Assembly: GCA_037043455.1 (NCBI GenBank)
Contig: JAWPHD010011413.1
Location: 20,205 to 84,204, forward strand
DNA length: 64,000 nucleotides
Reading direction: 5' to 3'
From: Cyrtodaria siliqua
Taxonomy: Eukaryota; Mollusca; Bivalvia; Adapedonta; Hiatellidae
Part shown: positions 57,015 to 64,000 of the stretch, piece after piece
How positions within the stretch are numbered: position 1 is the stretch's first letter
Layout: each line of letters opens with the position of its first letter
Made by a program: the position numbers and the translations under genes
The notes under the pieces: generated by a model
What the model was told of the DNA's origin: nothing
Seen by the model: only the letters and a program-made list of their open reading frames with translations
Database searches by the model: none

Positions 57015-58062
57015 CTGCTAATTATTGCCATGTTCACACCTTTATGCAGGTATAATACAAAGGGACGATACTCTAATTATGTAAGGGAAGCAACTCAAAA
57101 ACGTTTCACGTACGTTTGCTGATATTTAAATAGTGCATACCGCCAAAAGGTTGGGCACCGAAGCAATAAATCCACATATTAGAGTAAAGCCAAACCAAGT
57201 ATCCTTTCGATATACGAATATGTCAGACTTGCCTTTGACGCAGAACCCGGAGACCACGGGTTCGATTCTTGCGGTCACCAATGGGATTATTCGCTGTATC
57301 TTTGCACAACAATCGTCCCTTATAGCCTCTTCGTCGTAGCCCGGAAGCTCGTTATTGGAAGGCAATCCTTCGAGCTGCTCGAAATAACATGTTATGTGTT
57401 GAGGAGAGGTTAACAAACAATCAATTCAGTTGATCGGAATAACCCAATTTAGATTCCTGCGTGCCAGGCTTCGAGTTATATAATGCAATTGTGGCACTTA
57501 CTTTTTAATTACAAAGTTGTCTTAGTGTGTGAGCCACATTGTTGTCATCTTATATTCGTTGCAAATATTACTTTATATTATCACACTGGACGATAAATGG
57601 CACCGTCTGTGATGTTAACGCTGATGCGATGCCTTAGCAACGCACTGGTTAGAGGAAAAAGGCAGATTTTGGTTCCATAATACAGGAACATATTGATTTT
57701 TATCTTTTGTTTTATGTCTCATTGTAATATATTCCGCTGATACCAGTGGTCTGATGGAATTGTTGTATAACCTAATAACATAAAACATTTGACAGATTGA
57801 GGCGTAATTACACCATTGCGTTTGTGCTTCCGTGGTGTATAGTCAAATAGTGCCTAATAAAAAAACGTTTCCCTGCCTTACTAATGATAGAAAATGAGCA
57901 CTTTTGATTGCTATTTGTCCTTATTACCTATACCCCATCCGAATCATGTATTGGGCACATTTCTTAGTGTTTGTTTGAGATATTTAATTATAATTGACAT
58001 AGACAGTAAAGCGAAAGTATAGAAATGGGGTAAATTTATCTGTGTCGTGTCAAAATAGAACG

Positions 58063-58234
58063 TGACGTCATTCAACAGATGGCTATTTCTTACATGATAC
58101 ATGACCCTCTGTTTTTATTGCATTTTTATATTGGCGGACGCTCGATCGTTTTTGATTGATATGTGTTTTTGAAATTTTCTACGGAGAAAAATACTCATTT
58201 TTTTATCTCTTGGTATACATTCGTCCTATATAAA
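58063..58234 (+). promoter_or_regulatory. CRE plus TATA-box block, unit 3
   Basis: TGACGTCA at 58,063-58,070 and TATATAAA at 58,227-58,234. Confidence 0.5.
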
Positions 58235-58929
58235 ACGAAGGAGGAAATTCAATGGTGCAATGACACATTGAGACCTCTGCCGTAAAACGCACTTGTGTTA
58301 CAGTTAATTGTTTCCTTATACTGCAGTGAATTTTGATAAAAATACGCAACTGCATTCATGAAACACTTACTTTCAACGGTATCCTTTCAACTTAAAGTTG
58401 TGCGGCCTGTGATCAGTTCTCCATCCGGCTACAATGTTCGTTACACCGCACAGACAGGTATTGCACTGCATGGCTTCTGTTTGACTGGAATGACCCCAAA
58501 AACTGTTTGTATTTCTCAGAGATATACACAAGGTATGTTCTCTTCCATGGAGGTATGCAACTGTTCTGTCTGTGTTTCTGTCTTTTAAATGCAAGATGTT
58601 TAAATTGGATGCATTGCATGTGCTGGCTAAAAACAACGTATAACCTGTCCGCACTTTAACTACTTTAACTACATTCATATAAAATACATTACAAATATAT
58701 CTCTATGTATACTCGTACATATATACACTAATCTAATCATAGCACGTGTGCTTTGTTTGATGTATCCACATATCTCACAGCGCGGTTTCCGAAATTCTCC
58801 TTATTGATAATCTATTTCTGCTAAATTTAACTTTCCCGTTCGTTTTGGAATGTATAACATATATTTGTTCATTATCAGATAGTCTGACCTAGACTTAAAA
58901 CAATCAGGAATATGCAAAAACTGTCTTAA

Positions 58930-59859
58930 GGGTGCCCTCTGCTGAGGTTTTGGATTTTTGCACTTCCGGAAATTTACATTTGTTACATTTCAAAAATTAT
59001 AATAAAACTGGAAAAAATAATTATACAGTAACAAACTTATGCCCAATAGGGATATTTTAGTGCAAAAAAAATAGAAAAAAATTAGATTTTTTTTTTGACC
59101 TCACATGTTGTGCCCAAAATTGACAATTTTTAACATAAGCCAAAATGGGGGGTAGGGGTACAAAAGATGGTATTTCTCAAAAACCATTTAAGATATTCAC
59201 TTAATTTAAACTTTATTACAAAGACATGTGTTAGCATATACATAGACAGGAATAAAAAGTATTTTCCTATTATTTGTTACAGACCTATGCCGTTATATTT
59301 CAGAGCTCGTCGAAATCTAAAAAAGCACATTTTTTTCTCAGTTTTTATTGAATATCTTTCTTATATGCACACCGACCCCCAATTTTTATTTTTTCATTCT
59401 GATACTCAGGTCTTGTATATATTGTAGACAAAATATCTCAAAAAGTTATCTGTTCCTTTATCATGAAAAATGTATGGATCACAAATTTAAAAATGCAATT
59501 TATAGTAAACTGGGTGGGGTAATGACAAGGGATGTACTAATTTTTCAGATGGTGATAAAAATACCCCAACCCTTAATTTTTCGTCCTAAAGTATGATCTA
59601 TTACATTAAAAAAGACGGAAAATCGATACCTGTTCTGCAAACCACACTACACACATGTAAGTTGCCATACACAATTTGCAGCTGATTCAGAATTTAAAAC
59701 CGCACTGTGAGAGTGTATTACTAAAGATTAATTTTGCGAAAAAGTTAAATCACCGACCCATCATTATTTTTCCAGAAACTAACTAGTAATATGTTAGTCT
59801 TCATAAAAAACAGGGAAATAAAAAATTCTATCTGTTTTGATATTCACCAGAGGGCACCC
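58930..59859. mobile_element. TTAA-flanked inverted-repeat element (930 bp), only in unit 3
   Basis: TTAA occurs at 58,926-58,929 and 59,860-59,863. The ends are GGGTGCCCTCTGCTG and, inverted, GGGTGCCCTCTGGTG (14 of 15 identical). The other units have the uninterrupted phrase CTGTCTTAAATCACGG (51,793, 55,353; AAAGCACGG at 63,415), so the empty site is known exactly. The interior is AT-rich with frames of 86 and 82 codons that resemble nothing known. TTAA target choice fits a non-autonomous piggyBac-type (or Sola3-type) element. Confidence 0.93.
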
Positions 59860-60921
59860 TTAAATCACGGTCATGTTCAATTCCTGTCACGTGGATCAAA
59901 AATAAGAAACATATTTGCAAAGTCAAAGACTTAAACAAGAACATAATTACAAAGTTATATTATTTAAGCGAAATAATGCTATTGGTGTCAGAACGGTGAG
60001 AAAGTACATCCGGGTCGTAGGATACAAAAATAGTTCCATTGAAAAAAATCAAAAGTTTGTGTAATTTGCATGTGTTTTTCTCATTGATTGTCATTTCTCA
60101 GTTAAAATTTAACCTGATGTTAAAGTGTTATGTCTGTTGTAATGAATTGTAAGTATTTTACTGTGTTGTCCAGGACTATGTTGTCGGAGAGCATGAAAAC
60201 AGAGGATAGATAGACATGCACCTTTGACACGGGTTTATTTCAAAATAAGCAAAGCGTGAATGAATGACATGAATTGTTGAAAAACTGAGTCAGTGTTTTT
60301 TTATGCCAAAAACAACACAAACATGAGTTATAAGGTTATCCGAGTTTTACATGGATGATGGAAAGCCTATTACACAACGGGGAAAGTAAATGACACGCGA
60401 AATCAACAATGACGTCAATAATGTCAACAGTTGCATGACGTCACTGTGGAAAAACAACACTCACAACGTTAGTAATTGGCGATGCCAAAGCACAAAATGT
60501 CAGTCATATGCAAGAAAAAGAATCAAACATAGCTATTCAGTTCATATATTCCAATCCACGTTATAACTGTTCAAAAAATTATACCTCGTTTTGAAATTCC
60601 TGATCTTTTCCGGATACCCATGAAAGATTCTTATATTGTGACAGGTATTTTATTTATGAGAATAACAGAAAATCGCTGGCACTTGACCCGCAAATATTAT
60701 AAAAAAAAAATATAACTAAAAATTACAACGTTACGAAGTATATATCTTTGTCAAATTAGCGAATTAATTCAAATCCTTTACACCGTTCGTTACGTCTGAT
60801 TTCCATTGAGCACCGTATATATTCGCAGTTCGTACAAAAACAGCACTCTGGACGATTTTTGGGTTCTGATTACGTATGTTTTGACCTTTAAAATATCATC
60901 CAGTCGGATCACTAATAAAAT

Positions 60922-61142
60922 GCTGTTTTACAGCTAATCAACATAGTATATGTTATTTAGAGCCGCACCAGAGAGAGTGGAAGGATACACGTTAATCCGG
61001 AAAACTCTCCTACTAATGAATAGATTAGTTTACTTGCTCGGAAGATAAACTCCGATACACGGGACCACCGGTTTACTGTCCCCATCCGACGGAGGAGGCC
61101 ATGGAAAAGCGTCTAGCCCAAGAACACACCGACGAAATAAAA
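60922..61142 (-). mobile_element. truncated SINE body in unit 4
   Basis: Counterpart of 49,361-49,580 with minor substitutions. Confidence 0.85.
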
Positions 61143-61443
61143 TATCAAAAAGCGAACCTTACCATGGCATATTAGGTAGCTAATTGATGACTTATGTAGA
61201 ACTGTTTGATCACTCATTACATTTATATTAGTAATATTCGAATTGACAATATTGAACTTATCCAGCTGCATGGATTTTGACAAACAGAAAAAATAAGCAT
61301 TGCACGTGTAAATAAGACAATGACACATAACTTCCTAATATATCTAACTATTACATGTGTAAAGAAAACAATTTATACAAAAAACAAATCTTCATGATTT
61401 ATTTGCTTCGATGAGGATTCGTTTTTGTCTTTATGATTTATTT

Positions 61444-61517
61444 GGCTCGTTGAGGTTTCGAACCCATGATATTCTAGGTTACAAGTTCTTGCCGTAACCA
61501 CTAGGCCACAGGAACGC
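61444..61517 (-). other. tRNA-like segment in unit 4
   Basis: Counterpart of 49,851-49,924. Confidence 0.5.
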
Positions 61518-62562
61518 CTTCTAATTATTGCCATGTTCACACCTTTATGCAGGTATAATACAAAGGGACGATACTCTAATTATGTAAGGGAAGCAACTCA
61601 AAAACGTTTCACGTACGTTTGCTGCTATTTAAATAGTGCATACCGCCAAAAGGTTGGGCACCGAAGCAATAAATCCACATATTAGAGTAAAGCCAAACCA
61701 AGTATCCTTTCGATATACGAATATGTCAGACTTGCCTTTGACGCAGAACCCGGAGACCACGGGTTCGATTCTTGCGGTCACCAATGGGATTATTCGCTGT
61801 ATCTTTGCACAACAATCGTCCCTTATAGCCTCTTCGTCGTAGCCAGCAAGCTCGTTATCGGAAGGCAATCCTTCGAGCTGCTCGAAATAACATGTTATGT
61901 GTTGAGGAGAGGTTAACCAACAATCAATTCAGTTGATCGGAATAACCCAATTTAGATTCCTGCGTGCCAGGCTTCGAGTTATATAATGCAATTGTGGCAC
62001 TTACTTTGTAATTACAAAGTTGTCTTAGTGTGTGAGCCACATTGTTGTCATCTTATATTCGTTGCAAATATTACTTTATATTATCACACTGGACGATAAA
62101 TGGCACCGTCTGTGATGTTAACGCTGATGCGATGCCTTAGCAACGCACTGGTTAGAGGAAAAAGGCAGATTTTGGTTCCATAATACAGGAACATATTGAT
62201 TTTTATCTTTTGTTTTATGTCTCATTGTAATATTCCGCTGATACCAATGGTCTGATGGAATTGTTGTATAACCTAATAACATAAAACATTTGACAGATTG
62301 AGGCGTAATTACACCATTGCGTTTGTGCTTCCGTGGTGTATAGTCAAATAGTGCCTAATAAAAAACGTTTCCCTGCCTTACTAGTGATAGAAAATGAGCA
62401 CTTTTGATTGCTATTTGTCCTTATTACCTATACCTCATCCGAATCATGTATTGGACACATTTCTTAGTGTTTGTTTGAGATATTTAATTATAATTGACAT
62501 AGACAGTAAAGCCAAAGTATAGAAATGGGGTAAATTTATCTGTGTCGTGTCAAAATAGAACG

Positions 62563-62734
62563 TGACGTCATTCAACAGATGGCTATTTCTTACATGATAC
62601 ATGACCCTCTGTTTTTATTGCATTTTTATATTGGCGGACGCTCGATCGTTTTTGATTGATATGTGTTTTTGAAATTTTCTACGGAGAAAAATACGCATTT
62701 TTTTATCTCTTGGTATACATTCGTCCTATATAAA
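62563..62734 (+). promoter_or_regulatory. CRE plus TATA-box block, unit 4
   Basis: TGACGTCA at 62,563-62,570 and TATATAAA at 62,727-62,734. Confidence 0.5.
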
Positions 62735-63837
62735 ACGAAGGAGGAAACTCAATGGTGCAATGACACATTGAGACCTCTGCCGTAAAACGCACTTGTGTTA
62801 CAGTTAATTGTTTCCTTATTCTGCAGTGAATTTTGATAAAATACGCAACTGCATTCATGAAACACTTACTTTCAACGGTATCCTTTCAACTTTAAGTTGT
62901 GCGGCCTGTGATCAGTTCTCCATCCGGCTACAATGTTCGTTACACCGCACAGGCAGGTATTGGACTGCATGGCTTCTGTTTGACTGGAATGACCCCAAAA
63001 ACTGTTTGTATTTCTCAGAGATATACACAAGGTATGTTCTCTTCCATGGAGGTATGCAACTGTTCTGTCTGTGTTTCTGTCTTTTAAATGCAAGATGTTT
63101 AAATTGGATGCATTGCATGTGCTGGCTAAAAACAACGTATAACCTGTCCGCACTTTAACTACATTCATATTAAATACATTACAAATATATATCTATGTAT
63201 ACTCGTACATATATACACTAATCTAATCATAGCACGTGTGCTTTGTTTGATGTATCCACATATCTCGCAGCGCGGTTTCCGAAATTCTCCTTATTGATAA
63301 TCTATTTCTGCTAAATTTAACTTTCCCGTTCGTTTTGGAATGTATAACATATATTTGTTCATTATCAGATTGTCTGACCTAGACTTAAAAACAATCAGGA
63401 ATATGCAAAAACTGTCTTAAAGCACGGTCATGTTCAATTCCTGTCACGTGGATCAAAAATAAGAAACATATTTGCAAAGTCAAAGACTTAAACAAGAACA
63501 TAATTACAAAGTTATATTATTTAAGCGAAATAATGCTATTGGTGTCAGAACGGTGAGAAAGTACATCCGGGTCGTAGGATACAAAAATAGTTCCATTGAA
63601 ACAAATCCAAAGTTTGTGTAATTTGCATGTGTTTTTCTAATTGATTGTCATTTCTCAGTTAAAATTTAACCTGATGTTAAAGTGTTATGTCTGTTGTAAT
63701 GAATTGTAAGTATTTTACTGTGTTGTCCAGGACTATGTTGTCGGAGAGCATGAAAACAGAGGATAGATAGACATGCACCTTTGACACGGGTTTATTTCAA
63801 AATAAGCAAAGCGTGAATGAATGACATGAATTGTTGA

Positions 63838-64000
63838 AAAACTGAGTCAGTGTTTTTTTATGACAAAAACAACACAAACATGAATTATAAGGTTATCCGA
63901 GTTTTACATGGATGATGGAAAGCCTATTACACAACGGGGAAAGTAAATGACACGCGAAATCAACAATGACGTCAATAATGTCAACAGTTGCATGACGTCA
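63838..64000 (+). repeat. array unit 5, first 163 bp
   Basis: Continues the array to the window end, stopping at the second TGACGTCA site. The array length beyond this is unknown. Confidence 0.95.

Larger units (their letters stand above)
55778..60280 (+). repeat. array unit 3 (4,503 bp, carries an insertion)
   Basis: Like unit 2, plus a 930-bp TTAA element at 58,930-59,859. An extra A near 58,340 breaks the 116-codon frame, while CAACTTAAAG instead of CAACTTTAAG opens a 76-codon frame (58,358-58,588) that is closed in the other units. Confidence 0.97.
60281..63837 (+). repeat. array unit 4 (3,557 bp)
   Basis: Typical unit. Retains the donor AAG|GTATGT and the 116-codon frame (62,808-63,158). 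Confidence 0.97.
48719..64000. repeat. large tandem array of ~3.56-kb units, continues past the window
   Basis: Successive units start at AAACTGAGTCAGTG-type sequence at 48,719, 52,218, 55,778, 60,281 and 63,838. Unit lengths are 3,499, 3,560, 4,503 (3,569 without its 934-bp insertion and duplication) and 3,557 bp. Units 2-4 are nearly identical over kilobases; unit 1 is more diverged and lacks about 45 bp near 49,840 and 27 bp near 50,134. Each has unit-specific substitutions, so they are distinct copies and not one read collapsed. The right end is not reached. Confidence 0.97.

Noticed and set aside
1..64000. CRISPR arrays, bacterial operons, ribosomal RNA genes
   Set aside because: The only regular repeats are eukaryotic satellites and transposon cores; no short-repeat/spacer pattern, Shine-Dalgarno-led gene runs or rRNA core sequences were seen.

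Overview
This is a eukaryotic window, and its repeats point to a marine invertebrate, most probably a bivalve mollusc. The evidence is AT-rich non-coding DNA, tRNA-headed SINEs, elements with a conserved 3' hairpin and variable tandem cores that resemble the bivalve pearl / Helentron-associated elements as I remember them, Tc1/mariner and TTAA-type elements, a LINE 3' end and a Ty3/gypsy element. No rRNA, no CRISPR array and no convincing host protein-coding gene is visible. The assignment to a bivalve rests on repeat style, not on a marker gene.

Region by region. 1-14 kb is AT-rich and holds two SINEs on the minus strand with clear target-site duplications (6.88-7.21 kb and 8.71-9.11 kb), two TA-flanked inverted-repeat transposons without a transposase (5.78-6.77 kb and 9.27-10.66 kb), a degenerate minisatellite (11.7-12.9 kb) and three hairpin loci. 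14.1-15.9 kb is a hairpin-ended element with a ~155-bp tandem core. 16.0-17.8 kb carries a cluster of the palindrome CCCATGGG and a duplicated 182-bp segment.

18,519-27,724 is a complete Ty3/gypsy LTR retrotransposon (9.2 kb). It has two 697-bp LTRs, a primer-binding site, a ~1.9-kb leader, a gag whose capsid resembles the PNMA family, and a pol (protease, RT, RNase H, integrase) in the -1 frame. Gag is open, but pol is broken by at least four small indels, one of them next to the RT active site. The two LTRs differ at about 11 positions, so the insertion is fairly young but the copy looks inactive.

29-47 kb is a patchwork of hairpin-ended elements. They share end modules (a start like ACAAGAGGCCC, an end with GCCAGTAGAGC) but carry different tandem cores (~145, ~155, ~300 and ~315 bp). 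One is nested inside another with an inferable empty site. A TTAA element, a third SINE, two converging LINE ORF2 remnants and an internally deleted Tc1 element lie in or between them.

48,719-64,000 is a tandem array of ~3.56-kb units: four complete and a fifth cut by the window end. Each unit carries a truncated SINE, a tRNA-like segment, a CRE-type site (TGACGTCA) about 163 bp upstream of a TATATAAA box, and downstream splice-like signals. Unit 3 alone contains a 930-bp TTAA-flanked element, and the other units give the matching empty sites. Whether the array is a multicopy transcription unit or a complex satellite is the main open question of the window.
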